Shown: positions 34,671 through 45,074, counted from the first letter of the stretch. The stretch is 64,000 nucleotides of DNA from Myroides sp. JBRI-B21084 (GCF_030545015.1 NZ_CP120653.1:2356001-2420000), one strand, 5' to 3'. The notes: a model not told the origin generated them from the letters alone. Numbers and translations are program-made.

Positions 34671-35678
34671 ATGCAAAAGCAATTTAAATTTATAACTTTT
34701 TTTATAGTACTTGTGGTTGGGTTACAAATTGTAACTGCACAAAAACACGACAAGCTTTTTAAAATTAACGAAAAAGTTTTACAAGATATTTTTAACCAAA
34801 ACAAACATTTTGCTACACAAGGAAAAGTTGCCGACTATATTCCCGAATTAGGTAAAATGAATGCCGATGCGATTGCTTTTTCTGTGGTTGATACTAACGG
34901 AAAAGTTTTTAGCGTAGGCGATACCAACAAGAAATTTACCATGCAAAGTATTTCTAAAATTATTGCTTTAATGGTAGCAGTTCAGGAAAACGGTGAAGAG
35001 GCTGTTTTTAAAAATATGGGGTATTTTGGATCAGACAAACCGTTTAATCATTTTGGAAATTTAGAAATAACGGGTAAACCATTAAACCCAATGATGAATG
35101 CCGGAGCTATTTTAACGGTTTCTATGATTAAAGGCGATGGCGAAATGGCTTTTCAAAAGGTTTTAAAAATGGTTCAGTTTATTACCAAAAACAACAACAT
35201 TAACTATAACAATGCTGTTTATTTGTCTGAAAAAGAAACCGGACATCGCAACCGAGGCATGTTTTACATTATGAAAAACAGCGGATTGATTACGGGCGAA
35301 GAAAATCAGTTAGACAATTATTTTAAACAATGTTCTATTGAAGTTACTGCCGAAGATTTGGCTAAAATTGGTTACTTTTTTGCGAATGAATGTGTGCGAT
35401 TTGATGGCGATACCACTTTTAAAAATTCCGATTTATCAAAATTGATACAATCGCAAATGTTGGTTGCTGGTATGTATGAATTTAGTGGCGAATATGCACG
35501 CACAATAGGTTTACCTAGTAAATCGGGCGTTGGTGGCGGAATTACCGTAAGTGTTCCTGGCAAAATGGGAATTGGTGTTTTTAGTGCACCTTTAGATAGT
35601 CACGGAAATTCGGTTGCGGGTTACCAAATGATTTTAGATTTTTCGAAAAGATTTCATTTGAATATTTTTCAACCTTAA
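34671..35678 (+). CDS. glsA: glutaminase A, predicted exported
   Basis: 335 residues; most bacterial glutaminases of this family are about 305. The difference is an N-terminal signal peptide (about 1-23, ending VTAQ). The catalytic Ser-x-x-Lys is in MQSISKI, and GKPLNPMMNAGAI, GVGGGI and the NYNNAVYLSE region are conserved. It hydrolyses glutamine to glutamate and ammonia. Export to the periplasm would let the cell use external glutamine (inference). Confidence 0.9.
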   Translation: MQKQFKFITFFIVLVVGLQIVTAQKHDKLFKINEKVLQDIFNQNKHFATQGKVADYIPELGKMNADAIAFSVVDTNGKVFSVGDTNKKFTMQSISKIIALMVAVQENGEEAVFKNMGYFGSDKPFNHFGNLEITGKPLNPMMNAGAILTVSMIKGDGEMAFQKVLKMVQFITKNNNINYNNAVYLSEKETGHRNRGMFYIMKNSGLITGEENQLDNYFKQCSIEVTAEDLAKIGYFFANECVRFDGDTTFKNSDLSKLIQSQMLVAGMYEFSGEYARTIGLPSKSGVGGGITVSVPGKMGIGVFSAPLDSHGNSVAGYQMILDFSKRFHLNIFQP

Positions 35679-35749
35679 ACATAAATTTACCACAAATGCA
35701 CGGATGTTTTTTCAAACCACTTGGAAACATAGATTTTAAAAGTCTTGAA

Positions 35750-36487
35750 TTAAATATTTCTAATAAATCTGCATTTTGGATAAGAAGTGCAACCAAGAAA
35801 AAATCCAAATTTTCCTTTTCGTTTGATCAAATCACTACCACAACTTGGGCATTTATTATTTGCAATAGTGTTTTCACGATGATTAATCCTTTGTTTAATT
35901 GATTTTATGTGTTGACTTTTGTCATATGAGTCAATTATATTAGATGAGTTGATTTTTTGCGAAATTTTTTCTTTCTCTGTTTCTGTAAGATTTACTTCGG
36001 AATATTTTTTTATTGTTCTTAAGAGTTGACTTGAATTAATTACATCTTGAGAAGTATTTAATTTAATGTCAGCGTTGTTTGAAAAAACAATTATTGAATA
36101 GTACTTTAAATGTGGATAATCAACAAGACATTCTTTTAACGCTTTTATATGACCGAAATTTTGTAGCAAAGGATTGTAAAACTTCTTTCTATACTTGAAT
36201 ATTATTTGAGTCCAAAATTCTGATTTTTCACTACCTACAATCCATCCTTTAAAATTCTTTGTTTCAATAACGAAAATTCCGAAGTTGGAAATTACAACAT
36301 GATCAATTTGTGATGTTACTTTATCATTTTTGATGACAACATTGTTAATTACTTTATACTTTGTGCTATCTAAAAAATATAATATTGAAGATACAGTCTT
36401 TTCTCCAATTGCTCCCTTGATCCTTGCTTTGTAAAATACCCAGAAGAATGCCGATAAAATAATTAATACTAGAATAAAAAGTTCCAT
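35750..36487 (-). CDS. NERD-domain membrane protein with topoisomerase-type zinc finger
   Basis: 245 residues: an N-terminal membrane helix (about 2-18), a NERD domain (about 22-135; GAIGEKTV, QIDHVVISNFGIFVIETKNFKGWI, the D...E.K core of restriction-type nucleases), and a C-terminal CPSCG...GCTSYPKCRF zinc finger like those at the end of topoisomerase I. NERD proteins are presumed DNA-processing nucleases; activity here is not demonstrated. The base composition is AT-rich, perhaps accessory. Confidence 0.83.
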   Translation of the reverse strand: MELFILVLIILSAFFWVFYKARIKGAIGEKTVSSILYFLDSTKYKVINNVVIKNDKVTSQIDHVVISNFGIFVIETKNFKGWIVGSEKSEFWTQIIFKYRKKFYNPLLQNFGHIKALKECLVDYPHLKYYSIIVFSNNADIKLNTSQDVINSSQLLRTIKKYSEVNLTETEKEKISQKINSSNIIDSYDKSQHIKSIKQRINHRENTIANNKCPSCGSDLIKRKGKFGFFLGCTSYPKCRFIRNI

Positions 36488-36511
36488 TATTACTCTGTAT
36501 AAAATTCAATA

Positions 36512-37120
36512 TTAAAACTTCATCTGTCTAAAAGTCAAACTAATTCTTGGTTCGGTTACTTTTTTTGTGGGAGCAATTCGGTGCAGCCAATTTTTTTGTG
36601 TTTCGCCTTTCATTTCAATTACCGAACCACTTGGTAAATTAAAGTGTTTTTTTTCGGCAGTTTGTTTGTGTTTAAAATCAAAACGGCGTTGCGCACCCAA
36701 ACTTAAACAAGCAATTGAACCATTTTCTACCAAATCTTTTTCGCCATCGCTGTGCCAAGCCATGCCTTCTTCGCCGCTGTGGTACAAATTCAATAAGCAA
36801 GAATTGTACATGCTATCTGTGTATAATTCAATTAACTGTTTCAGTGCCAACAATTCTTCAATCCAAGGTGTTGCAATGCGGGTAACGCCTGAATAGGTAT
36901 AAGAAAAATCTTTAGATCCGTACCAAGCCACTTTGCGTTTAGTTGTAATTTCTTTTCCGTATATGATTGATTTGTCGTTGTACCATTCAATTTTCTGCAT
37001 CATTGCATCAAAAAAATGAGAGCTTTCATTGGTATCTAACAAAACACCGTGATAAATAAGTTCACCACCGTAAGGCAATAAATTATCATCAACAATTATA
37101 TCGTTGGTAAATAAATCCAT
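36512..37120 (-). CDS. AlkB-like 2-oxoglutarate/Fe(II) dioxygenase
   Basis: 202 residues from the second of two nearby ATGs (37126 is equally possible); the longer frame to 37396 runs through the divergent lipoprotein gene and is not real. Iron ligands are His and Asp in WHSDGEKDL and a distal His in LHRIAP. The 2-oxoglutarate-binding RISLTFR ends the protein. The family repairs alkylated bases (1-methyladenine, 3-methylcytosine) by oxidative demethylation. YHSGEEGMAWHSDGE is typical of AlkBH2/3-like bacterial members. Confidence 0.88.
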   Translation of the reverse strand: MDLFTNDIIVDDNLLPYGGELIYHGVLLDTNESSHFFDAMMQKIEWYNDKSIIYGKEITTKRKVAWYGSKDFSYTYSGVTRIATPWIEELLALKQLIELYTDSMYNSCLLNLYHSGEEGMAWHSDGEKDLVENGSIACLSLGAQRRFDFKHKQTAEKKHFNLPSGSVIEMKGETQKNWLHRIAPTKKVTEPRISLTFRQMKF

Positions 37121-37133
37121 AAACATGTTTTTA

Positions 37134-37141
37134 CAAAGATA
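37134..37141 (-). promoter_or_regulatory. candidate -7 box of the alkB-like gene
   Basis: Minus-strand TATCTTTG (TAnnTTTG) ends 7 nt from ATG 37126 and 13 nt from ATG 37120, implying a very short or absent leader and favouring the second ATG. Confidence 0.45.
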
Positions 37142-37178
37142 CTTGTTTTGTACATTTATAGTAATTAAATAAAATAAC

Positions 37179-37571
37179 ATGAAAAGTTTATTTTTAGCAA
37201 GTGCGATATGTGTTTTATCGGCTTGTTCATCAGATGATAAATTTGAAAAACCTGCTATTTTAGGCGAATGGCAAATGACTGCTTTTTTGGCATTTATACC
37301 AGAATTGCCCGAAATTGAAAAAGGTTCGGTTGTTTGGAAAGTTAATACCAATACAATTGAAATGACGAATAACAGTTCGCATGCATTTGTTAGCAATGTG
37401 GGTACATTTAATTACCAATGGGTAACTTCAAAAATTATTAAAGTTAATTATACCCAAACTTATATTTATTATAAAGTTGAATTAAAGGAAGGTGCTTTAT
37501 TTTTAACCCAAACTGTTGAACCAGGAAATGTAGAAATTTCTGATCCTATTATTTTAAAGTTTGAAAGGTAA
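37179..37571 (+). CDS. small lipocalin-like lipoprotein
   Basis: 130 residues with the lipobox LSAC and SSDD sorting-type residues after the Cys. The mature part has ILGEWQMT near its start and alternating beta strands, as in the small lipocalin-like lipoproteins common in Bacteroidota. Ligand unknown. It diverges from the alkB-like gene. Confidence 0.7.
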   Translation: MKSLFLASAICVLSACSSDDKFEKPAILGEWQMTAFLAFIPELPEIEKGSVVWKVNTNTIEMTNNSSHAFVSNVGTFNYQWVTSKIIKVNYTQTYIYYKVELKEGALFLTQTVEPGNVEISDPIILKFER

Positions 37572-37618
37572 AACGACAATCAACGTCATTTTAAAGTTGC
37601 ATTTTTGAATAAAAATAA

Positions 37619-38032
37619 ATGATTATGATTACTTATTTAAGACACAAAGCCGAGTTGTTACGTTTAGAAAGCGAATTAGTTGAATGTAAGATTCAAAAAA
37701 GTATTTGGATGGAAATAAACGATACCGAAACGCAATTTTTTTATCAAACCAAAATAAATGAATGTGCTTTTAAAAAAGAAAATTACCTAAATAATTTGTT
37801 GGTTTTATTAACAAAAACCGAAATTACCCAACAAAACATACAAGAAATTAAATGTTGTTACCAATTAATAGAACAACATAGTAAAAGCCATTACAGCTTG
37901 CTTTTTAAAGCGCATTTAAATAAAACAATTGAAAATTATCAAAAAAAATACGGCGATTTATTGCTGAAAAATCAGTTTAAAAAAGCTGTAGAAATTGAAA
38001 AAATTATTTCAAATTTAGAAAGTGCGGCTTAG
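37619..38032 (+). CDS. hypothetical helical protein
   Basis: 137 residues, not recognised. Almost entirely helical, with coiled-coil-like heptads at both ends (HKAELLRLESELVE; FKKAVEIEKIISNLE). No signal peptide. An ATG two codons downstream is an equally good start. It ends one base from the stop codon of a convergent gene. Confidence 0.55.
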   Translation: MIMITYLRHKAELLRLESELVECKIQKSIWMEINDTETQFFYQTKINECAFKKENYLNNLLVLLTKTEITQQNIQEIKCCYQLIEQHSKSHYSLLFKAHLNKTIENYQKKYGDLLLKNQFKKAVEIEKIISNLESAA

Positions 38033-38033
38033 G

Positions 38034-39005
38034 TTAATTTAGTTGTACATTGCTTAGTTTGTTCCATTTTATGTTGTTAAATGCACCTGTTATTTTCTTG
38101 ATTTTGTTAAGATGATGTGTTTTGGTGCCGTCTTTTACTACAATGCCTTTTTCTGAAACAATATAAGTTGTGTTACCGTTTTTAAACGATACGGTTTGGT
38201 TGGTTTTATTGTAGGTAAAATCAGCATCTATAAACAATTCTACCACATTTTTGGCGTTGGTAAAAACATAGCCTAAATGTTCGTTACCATAAATTGACAT
38301 AAGGTGCATTTTTTTACCGTTTTCAAAAATAATGGTAAATTCTGGTTTGTTTTCTGTGGGAAATTCTTTGTAAGTGCTTTCTGTCATTTTGCCATTTACA
38401 CGTTTTTTAATAGAATAATCAACAAAAACACCCGAGTAACTTTCTTCTATTATTTCAATAGGAATAACCTGATTTTTTTCTACCACATAAGTTGAATATT
38501 GGTGCCAACAACAACCGCTTTTTGTCATGGTGCTTAATTGTTTCTTTTCGGTATCAACTGTGAACATTCCGCAGTAATTTGAACCTAATTCGGTAAAACT
38601 TTCGTTGTAAACAAAACTGTTTTTAGTTGCCAAATAAATTGCGAACGATGGGCCACCGTAGCAACTGTAATATCCCGTACGCAAAGCAATATCTTTTGTT
38701 CCATCAAAATTAAAATCTTCAAAAATTAAAATGCTTTGTTCGCCATAAGGTATTTGTTTTATGTTCGATTTAATTTTTGAACCTTCTAAATCGGCATCTG
38801 AATAAAACGCAGGTGCAGAAAAAATTAACTTGTTATTGTTTTTTAGATAGATTTTAAGCAAACAATTGGTTTCTACTTCAGAATTTTCGTTAGTAGTATC
38901 AATAATTTTAGCAAAGTAGCTGTCAGAGAAATTGGTTAACTCATACGATGTTTGAGCGTTAATAAAAAGAGGAAATAACAGTAAAACGAGTATAATTTTT
39001 TTCAT
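38034..39005 (-). CDS. secreted XAC2610-like protein
   Basis: 323 residues with a signal peptide ending FINAQ. The region about 85-165 (FEDFNFDGTKDIALRTG...YGGPSFAIYL, then a Phe-Thr-Val-Asp strand and SGCCWHQYSTYVV) follows the pattern I associate with XAC2610-related proteins, which contain a DxDxDG-like loop. Function unknown. The remaining C-terminal part is beta-rich without motifs. It follows the UbiA-like gene by 6 nt. Confidence 0.6.
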   Translation of the reverse strand: MKKIILVLLLFPLFINAQTSYELTNFSDSYFAKIIDTTNENSEVETNCLLKIYLKNNNKLIFSAPAFYSDADLEGSKIKSNIKQIPYGEQSILIFEDFNFDGTKDIALRTGYYSCYGGPSFAIYLATKNSFVYNESFTELGSNYCGMFTVDTEKKQLSTMTKSGCCWHQYSTYVVEKNQVIPIEIIEESYSGVFVDYSIKKRVNGKMTESTYKEFPTENKPEFTIIFENGKKMHLMSIYGNEHLGYVFTNAKNVVELFIDADFTYNKTNQTVSFKNGNTTYIVSEKGIVVKDGTKTHHLNKIKKITGAFNNIKWNKLSNVQLN

Positions 39006-39011
39006 TTTTTT

Positions 39012-39845
39012 CTAAAAATAATTGAATAAAACAATTAACAAAAACCATAAAACAGGCACACTTTCTACCCAAAAAAGTGTATAGTATTTTGATCTGTTAG
39101 GATGTGCAAAATAAGTAAATCCACCCATTACAAAAATCAAAATTAAATTTATAAACCACTGGTTGCCATAGTAATTTACTTTTAAAAATTCTAAAAAGTA
39201 AAAAGGTATAAACAACAAGGCTATAAAATATTTGGTTTTTAAAACACCAATGGTTTGCGGAACTGTTTTAAGGCGAATATCGTCGTATTTTAAATCGTTA
39301 ATTTCAAAAATTAAAATAAGAATCAACGTTAAAATAAAACGCTGTAAAAATTTAAAAACTACATCGTTTTCAATACTTAAATTAGCATTTACAATTGGCA
39401 ATAATGTGGTTACACCTGCCCAACATAACGATACAATGTAAATTTTAATACCTGCAAGATTGCGTAAATTAGTTTTAGCTTTTGCAATAGGAAAAACATA
39501 TAATACACACAAAAAACCAAAAAATAGTGTGAGTAATTGCGCTTTGATACTTAAAAATAAAAAGCTAATACCAGCAATTATAAGGCTAATAAAACTTACC
39601 CAAACAATGCTTTTTAAAAATAAAGTTAGCTTTTTTTTACTTGAAATAAGTGGTGCATATTTAATAAAATTATAACTAAATACAGTACCAAAAAAAACCA
39701 TAAAAGTTACCGGAGTGTTAAAAGGTAAATAACAAAAATAAAAAGTCATTTGTACTAAAGCGGTAGTGGCTAAAGCAACATGTAAACTAGCTTGTAAGTA
39801 CCAGTTAAAAAGGTTAATAACAGTTTTGGAGTGAAGCTGTTGCAT
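39012..39845 (-). CDS. UbiA-like membrane protein
   Basis: 277 residues with about eight membrane segments. The second UbiA motif is visible (NDLKYDDIRLKTVPQTIG, Asp-x3-Asp plus the KT.P.T.G stretch). The first NxxxDxxxD motif is degraded: the matching segment YNFIKYAPL keeps the Asn but not the Asp. Family members attach prenyl chains to aromatic acceptors. Loss of the first Asp motif makes normal catalysis uncertain. Confidence 0.65.
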   Translation of the reverse strand: MQQLHSKTVINLFNWYLQASLHVALATTALVQMTFYFCYLPFNTPVTFMVFFGTVFSYNFIKYAPLISSKKKLTLFLKSIVWVSFISLIIAGISFLFLSIKAQLLTLFFGFLCVLYVFPIAKAKTNLRNLAGIKIYIVSLCWAGVTTLLPIVNANLSIENDVVFKFLQRFILTLILILIFEINDLKYDDIRLKTVPQTIGVLKTKYFIALLFIPFYFLEFLKVNYYGNQWFINLILIFVMGGFTYFAHPNRSKYYTLFWVESVPVLWFLLIVLFNYF

Positions 39846-39906
39846 AACTTATTACGTGTCAAAAACTTTATTTGTGTAAGCCGTAAAATTAATCAAATAT
39901 TAGTTG

Positions 39907-39914
39907 TATTTTTG
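39907..39914 (+). promoter_or_regulatory. candidate -7 box of gcvP
   Basis: TATTTTTG (TAnnTTTG), 38 nt upstream of the ATG. Confidence 0.45.
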
Positions 39915-39952
39915 CATACTTTAAACACAACTAATAATTTTATTACTAGCAG

Positions 39953-42802
39953 ATGAAGACAAATGCTTTTGCTTTGAGACACATTGGCCCCAGAGCAACC
40001 GACTTACAACACATGTTTAACACCGTGGGTGTAAAAGATATGGATCAATTGTTATATGAAACATTTCCAGACAAAATTCGTTTAGAAAAAGATATCGTTT
40101 TAGATCCAGCTATGACAGAATACGATTATTTAGCACATGCAACAGCATTAGGTGCCGAAAATAAAGTATTTAAATCTATGATTGGTTTAGGATATAACGA
40201 AGCAATTGTTCCGGCTGTAATTCAAAGAAATATTTTCGAAAATCCAGGCTGGTACACAGCTTATACTCCTTATCAGGCAGAAATTGCACAAGGTCGTTTA
40301 GAAGCTTTATTAAACTTTCAAACTACGGTAATTGAATTATCGGGTATGGAAATTGCTAACGCTTCGTTGTTAGACGAGTCTACAGCTGCTGCCGAAGCAA
40401 TGGCTTTATTGTTCGATGTTCGTACAAGAGATCAAAAAAAGAACAATGCCAATAAATTATTTGTTTCTGAAGAAATTTTACCTCAAACACTTTCGGTTTT
40501 ATTAACACGATCTACTCCAATTGGTATTGAAGTTGTTGTTGGTAACCACGAAACATTTGGTTTTTCTGATGATTTCTTCGCTGCTATTTTACAATATCCA
40601 GGTAAATATGGGCAAGTTCATAACTACGAAGATTTTATTAACCAAGCACACTCAAAAGATATTAAAGTTGCAGTAGCTGCCGATATTTTATCGTTAGCTC
40701 GTTTAAAATCACCGGGCGAAATGGGTGCCGATGTTGTAGTTGGTAGCACACAACGTTTTGGTATTCCGTTAGGTTTTGGTGGTCCACACGCTGGTTTCTT
40801 CGCAACTAAAGAAGAATATAAACGTTCTATGCCAGGGCGTATCATTGGTGTTTCACAAGATACAAACGGCAACCGTGCGTTGCGTATGGCTTTACAAACA
40901 CGTGAGCAACATATTAAACGCGAAAAAGCAACTTCAAACATTTGTACAGCGCAAGTTTTATTAGCAGTTATGGCTGGTATGTATGCTGTTTATCACGGTC
41001 CGCAAGGTTTACGTCGTATTGCAAACGAAACGCACGCTAAAGCAGTTACTATTGAAAACGAATTAACAAAATTAGGTTTTGAGCAAGTAAATAATGCTTA
41101 TTTTGATACCATTTTGGTTAAAGCCGACGCTGCTAAAGTAAAAGCTGTTGCCGAAGCTAAAGAATTTAACTTTTATTACGTTGATGCAAATACAGTATCA
41201 ATTTCTGTAAACGAAACAATTTCTTTTAACGATATCAATACAGTAGTTGGTATTTTTGCTGAGGTTGCAGGTAAATCTTTTGAAACAGTAACCGAATTAT
41301 CGCAAGAAGCATTAGTTCCTGTAAGTTTAGAACGTACATCTACCTTTTTAGAACATGATGTTTTCAATACGTATCATTCAGAATCGCAATTAATGCGTTA
41401 CATTAAAAAGTTAGAGCGTAAAGATTTAGCTTTAAACCACTCTATGATTTCGTTAGGTTCTTGTACCATGAAATTAAACGCAGCAGCAGAAATGTTGCCG
41501 TTAAGTAACCCTAATTGGAATAATATTCACCCATTTGCACCAGCAGAACAAACCCAAGGGTATTTAAAAATGTTGCATAAGTTAGAGCAGCAATTAAATG
41601 TAATTACAGGTTTTGCAGGTACTACCTTACAACCAAACTCGGGCGCGCAAGGTGAATATGCTGGTTTAATGGTTATACGTGCGTATCATGAATCACGTGG
41701 CGAAGGTCATAGAAATATTGCTTTAATTCCTGCATCGGCACACGGTACAAATCCTGCATCGGCTGCAATGGCTGGTATGAAAGTAGTTGTTACTAAAACT
41801 ACCGAAGAAGGTAATATTGATGTTGAAGATTTACGTGCAAAAGCAGAATTACACAAAGATAATTTATCATGTGTAATGATTACTTACCCATCAACTCACG
41901 GGGTGTACGAATCATCTATTATCGAAATCACAAACTTAATCCACGAAAACGGTGGACAAGTATATATGGACGGTGCTAACATGAACGCACAAGTTGGTTT
42001 AACAAACCCAGCACGTATTGGTGCCGATGTTTGTCACTTAAACTTACACAAAACTTTTGCAATTCCACATGGTGGTGGTGGTCCAGGTGTTGGTCCAATT
42101 TGTGTGGCGCAACATTTAGTAGAATTTTTACCAACAAACCCTGTAATTAAAGTAGGTGGAGATAACGCTATTACAGCTATTTCGGCAGCACCTTATGGTT
42201 CGGCATTGGTTTGTTTAATTTCGTACGGATACATTTGTATGTTGGGTGCCGATGGTTTAAAACAATCTACCATGACAGCTATTTTAAACGCAAACTATAT
42301 GAAAGCGCGTTTACAAGAAGGGTATGAAGTGTTATACTCTGGTGAATGTGGTCGTGCAGCACACGAAATGATTATTGATTGCCGTATGTTTAAAGCAAAA
42401 GGTATTGAAGTTACCGATATTGCAAAACGTTTAATGGACTACGGTTTCCATGCACCTACGGTATCGTTCCCAGTTGCAGGTACGTTAATGATTGAACCAA
42501 CCGAAAGTGAAGATTTAGCAGAATTAGATCGTTTTTGCGATGCAATGCTATCAATTCGTAAAGAAATTGAAGCTGTTACTGCTGAAGATTCGAACAATGT
42601 GCTTAAAAATGCACCACATACTTTGGCTATGTTAACTGCACAAACTTGGGAATTACCTTATTCTCGTGAAAAAGCAGCTTATCCGTTAGAGTATGTTGCA
42701 GAAAACAAATTCTGGCCAAGTGTACGTCGTGTTGATGATGCATATGGTGATAGAAACCTTGTTTGTTCTTGTGCACCTATTGAAGCGTATATGGAAGCAT
42801 AA
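39953..42802 (+). CDS. gcvP: glycine dehydrogenase (decarboxylating), P-protein
   Basis: 949 residues, the full fused two-half P-protein. The pyridoxal-phosphate Lys lies in [16 protein letters not shown] (C-terminal half); RHIGP near the N terminus and [12 protein letters not shown] after the linker are conserved. It decarboxylates glycine and passes the aminomethyl group to the H-protein lipoyl arm. No gcvT or gcvH is in this window. Codon choice is strongly biased, consistent with high expression. Confidence 0.96.
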   Translation: MKTNAFALRHIGPRATDLQHMFNTVGVKDMDQLLYETFPDKIRLEKDIVLDPAMTEYDYLAHATALGAENKVFKSMIGLGYNEAIVPAVIQRNIFENPGWYTAYTPYQAEIAQGRLEALLNFQTTVIELSGMEIANASLLDESTAAAEAMALLFDVRTRDQKKNNANKLFVSEEILPQTLSVLLTRSTPIGIEVVVGNHETFGFSDDFFAAILQYPGKYGQVHNYEDFINQAHSKDIKVAVAADILSLARLKSPGEMGADVVVGSTQRFGIPLGFGGPHAGFFATKEEYKRSMPGRIIGVSQDTNGNRALRMALQTREQHIKREKATSNICTAQVLLAVMAGMYAVYHGPQGLRRIANETHAKAVTIENELTKLGFEQVNNAYFDTILVKADAAKVKAVAEAKEFNFYYVDANTVSISVNETISFNDINTVVGIFAEVAGKSFETVTELSQEALVPVSLERTSTFLEHDVFNTYHSESQLMRYIKKLERKDLALNHSMISLGSCTMKLNAAAEMLPLSNPNWNNIHPFAPAEQTQGYLKMLHKLEQQLNVITGFAGTTLQPNSGAQGEYAGLMVIRAYHESRGEGHRNIALIPASAHGTNPASAAMAGMKVVVTKTTEEGNIDVEDLRAKAELHKDNLSCVMITYPSTHGVYESSIIEITNLIHENGGQVYMDGANMNAQVGLTNPARIGADVCHLNLHKTFAIPHGGGGPGVGPICVAQHLVEFLPTNPVIKVGGDNAITAISAAPYGSALVCLISYGYICMLGADGLKQSTMTAILNANYMKARLQEGYEVLYSGECGRAAHEMIIDCRMFKAKGIEVTDIAKRLMDYGFHAPTVSFPVAGTLMIEPTESEDLAELDRFCDAMLSIRKEIEAVTAEDSNNVLKNAPHTLAMLTAQTWELPYSREKAAYPLEYVAENKFWPSVRRVDDAYGDRNLVCSCAPIEAYMEA

Positions 42803-42822
42803 TTGCTTTTTATTCATAATCT

Positions 42823-42856
42823 AAAAACTCCCGAAGAATTTCGGGAGTTTTTTTGT
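42823..42856 (+). terminator. intrinsic terminator of gcvP
   Basis: 13-bp perfect stem (AAAAACTCCCGAA / TTCGGGAGTTTTT), GAAT loop, T run. Confidence 0.9.
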
Positions 42857-42863
42857 TTTGTAT

Positions 42864-42921
42864 GTGGCTTCGAGTACCTCAGGGAACTCGTGTTACAGGT
42901 GGCTGAGGTTCTCTAAGCCAC
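42864..42921. repeat. REP-like inverted repeat pair
   Basis: GTGGCTTCGAGTACCTCAG (42864-42882) recurs inverted at 42921-42903 with 17 of 19 matches. The second arm also forms its own hairpin (AGGTGGCT/AGCCACCT, 42897-42923). It is GC-richer than its surroundings and non-coding. Confidence 0.55.
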
Positions 42922-42947
42922 CTATTTAAAATTATAAATAAGAATAC

Positions 42948-43475
42948 CTAAACCATTGCTACTAATTTATTAAGCGTATTTAAATTACGACCTGTAGCTG
43001 TGGTGTGTAGTTTGCGTTCAAAAAAGTTGTTGTTAAGTTTAGATTGCCCCATACCTTCAACCAAATAAAAATACAAAACGTTGTTAATAATAACTACTTT
43101 ATCGTTGCTCCAATTTGTTTGTTCAATTTGTAAAAGGGCATCGGTGGTAAGGGTATCTTTTAAAAAAGTAATAAATACTTTGTTGCCAGGTGCACTTTCG
43201 GGGAATGGGTTGTTTTGCAATGCTTGTTTAATTTGGGCAGTAGTTAAACAAAAAATAGCAATTTGTAATTGAAATTCGGTATAGATTAATTGGTTTATAG
43301 TTTCTTGAATTTGTGGGGCAGTTAAATTACTTTGCAAAACAATATTGCCGCTTTGTATGTAAGTAGTTACGTTTGTAAAACCTGTTTTGGTTAAGGCATC
43401 TTTTAACAAAGCCATTTTAATAATGTTTTTGCCCGATACATTTACGCCTTTTAAAAGTACAATATATTGTTCCAT
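42948..43475 (-). CDS. DUF1697 family protein
   Basis: 175 residues. The N terminus (YIVLLKGVNVSGKNIIKMALLKDAL, then GFTNVTTYIQSGNIVL) is the DUF1697 signature. The function of this family is unknown; members are small and cytoplasmic. Start set at ATG 43475, 6 nt after the upstream stop; GTG 43481 is the alternative. Co-transcribed with the upstream glycosidase-like gene. Confidence 0.85.
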   Translation of the reverse strand: MEQYIVLLKGVNVSGKNIIKMALLKDALTKTGFTNVTTYIQSGNIVLQSNLTAPQIQETINQLIYTEFQLQIAIFCLTTAQIKQALQNNPFPESAPGNKVFITFLKDTLTTDALLQIEQTNWSNDKVVIINNVLYFYLVEGMGQSKLNNNFFERKLHTTATGRNLNTLNKLVAMV

Positions 43476-43481
43476 AAACAC

Positions 43482-45074
43482 TTATATTTTTTTAACAACC
43501 GCTTGGCTTTCGTTTCCTAATCGGTCAATTGCTTTTAAAACCAAAGTAGTACAGTTTTCGTTGTTTTTTATGAGCGGTACTGTTGCGTTTGTTTGTTGTT
43601 TAGGATAAATATCGTAATGCCACGTATTACCATATTTGCTGTACAACACCCATTGAAAAACATTGTTGCTGTTTGTAGTGCTCCATTGAGCTACAACATT
43701 GTTGCTTATATGTTGCAGTTGTAAATTTGGGGTATTTAAAGGTGTACTTTTTAACCACGGACACATTGGTATGATGGCTTTTTGTTTGTATGGTCCGTTT
43801 TTTAGGGCAGTAGTCATTTCGCTATTATTTGTAAGCCCAGCTACACTGTAATGTATAGCGCCTAAGTTGTTTTTATTTAAAACGTTTTGAGCAATTTTAA
43901 GTTGATTTACAATTTCGGTAGCTTTATTAGGTACATTCACTTCAACAGTGTTTAAACCTGGCCATAAATGTCGGTTTAATGTATTTTCGCTTTGCCACCA
44001 TTCTAATAAATCCTGAAAATTTTGTCTTTTTGAATTGATAGGCCAATACAATTGAGGAGAAAAATAATCAATCCAGCCTTTGTTAAGCCACAATTTAGCA
44101 TCGGCAAATAACTCATCAAATTGAGATGAACCAACCACACCAGCAGGGTAGCCCGATTTCCAAATACCAAACGGACTTATACCGAATTTTACATAAGGTT
44201 TTGTTTGTTTGATTTCTTTATTGATGCGCTCAATAAATTTATTAACGTGATCTCTGCGCCAATCGGCTTTAGAAAGCGTTCCGTTGTTGTTTTTGTAATT
44301 GTTCCACGATTCGTAATCGGGAAAATCGGCACCACCGTTGTACGATGGATAAGGGTAAAAATAATCATCAAAATGCACGCCGTCAATATCGTAACGCGAA
44401 ACAATATCTTTAACAACATCTGAAACATGGTTTTGAGTTTTACTACTAGCAGGATCAAACCAATACATTCCGTTTTTAAGTTTTACAATGTTGCTTGGCG
44501 ATTTGCGCACCATAGATTCGCTATTAACGCTGCCCGCGCTTAAATGATGTGCTCTGTAAGGATTTAACCAAACATGCAATTCCATACCGCGTTTGTGTGC
44601 CTCATCTATCCAAAACTCTAAAGGGTCGTAAAAAGGCACGGGGCATTTGCCAGTTTCGCCCGTTAAATAGCATGACCAAGGTTCTAAACTACTTTTATAA
44701 AGCGCATCGGCAGACGGACGCACTTGGAAAATTACCGCGTTAAAGTTAGCGTTGTGTAATAAATCTAAAATTTTAAGTGCTTCTTGTTTTTGGTCTTCGG
44801 TGGAAAGGTTTTTTCTGCTGGGCCAATTAATATTAGCAACAGTTGCTACCCAAGCCGCACGAAATTCGCGGTTTATTTCGGGTAGATTTAAATTTAGATT
44901 GTTTGTATTTGTTTGGTTGCTGCTTGGTTGTGAAGGAAACGGAGTTGAATTGCTCTCGGATTTTTTTACTACCGTTACTTTTGCAGGTTTGTGGTATTGT
45001 TGCCCTACGCATGATACAAGCGAAAAAGAAAAAAATACCGCAAAAACCAAATATTTATAATTGTTTAATTTCAT
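43482..45074 (-). CDS. family 10 glycosylhydrolase-like lipoprotein (GHL10/DUF187)
   Basis: 530 residues. Lipobox VSCV (Cys about 22), Ser/Asn-rich linker, then a TIM-barrel domain beginning EFRAAWVATVANINWP, with FQVRPSADALY, HVWLNPYRA, DGVHFDDYFYPYP and FGISPFGIWKSG, all hallmarks of GHL10 proteins. A C-terminal FN3-like region (about 435-530) follows. Family members hydrolyse glycans, and some act on peptidoglycan-related material. The acidic residues in HFDDYFYP are plausible catalytic or metal-binding ones. Confidence 0.88.
   Translation of the reverse strand: MKLNNYKYLVFAVFFSFSLVSCVGQQYHKPAKVTVVKKSESNSTPFPSQPSSNQTNTNNLNLNLPEINREFRAAWVATVANINWPSRKNLSTEDQKQEALKILDLLHNANFNAVIFQVRPSADALYKSSLEPWSCYLTGETGKCPVPFYDPLEFWIDEAHKRGMELHVWLNPYRAHHLSAGSVNSESMVRKSPSNIVKLKNGMYWFDPASSKTQNHVSDVVKDIVSRYDIDGVHFDDYFYPYPSYNGGADFPDYESWNNYKNNNGTLSKADWRRDHVNKFIERINKEIKQTKPYVKFGISPFGIWKSGYPAGVVGSSQFDELFADAKLWLNKGWIDYFSPQLYWPINSKRQNFQDLLEWWQSENTLNRHLWPGLNTVEVNVPNKATEIVNQLKIAQNVLNKNNLGAIHYSVAGLTNNSEMTTALKNGPYKQKAIIPMCPWLKSTPLNTPNLQLQHISNNVVAQWSTTNSNNVFQWVLYSKYGNTWHYDIYPKQQTNATVPLIKNNENCTTLVLKAIDRLGNESQAVVKKI

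Noticed and set aside
36512..37396. Longer AlkB-like protein of 294 residues
   Set aside because: The added N terminus runs through the divergent lipoprotein gene and its promoter region; conserved sequence begins at MDLF.
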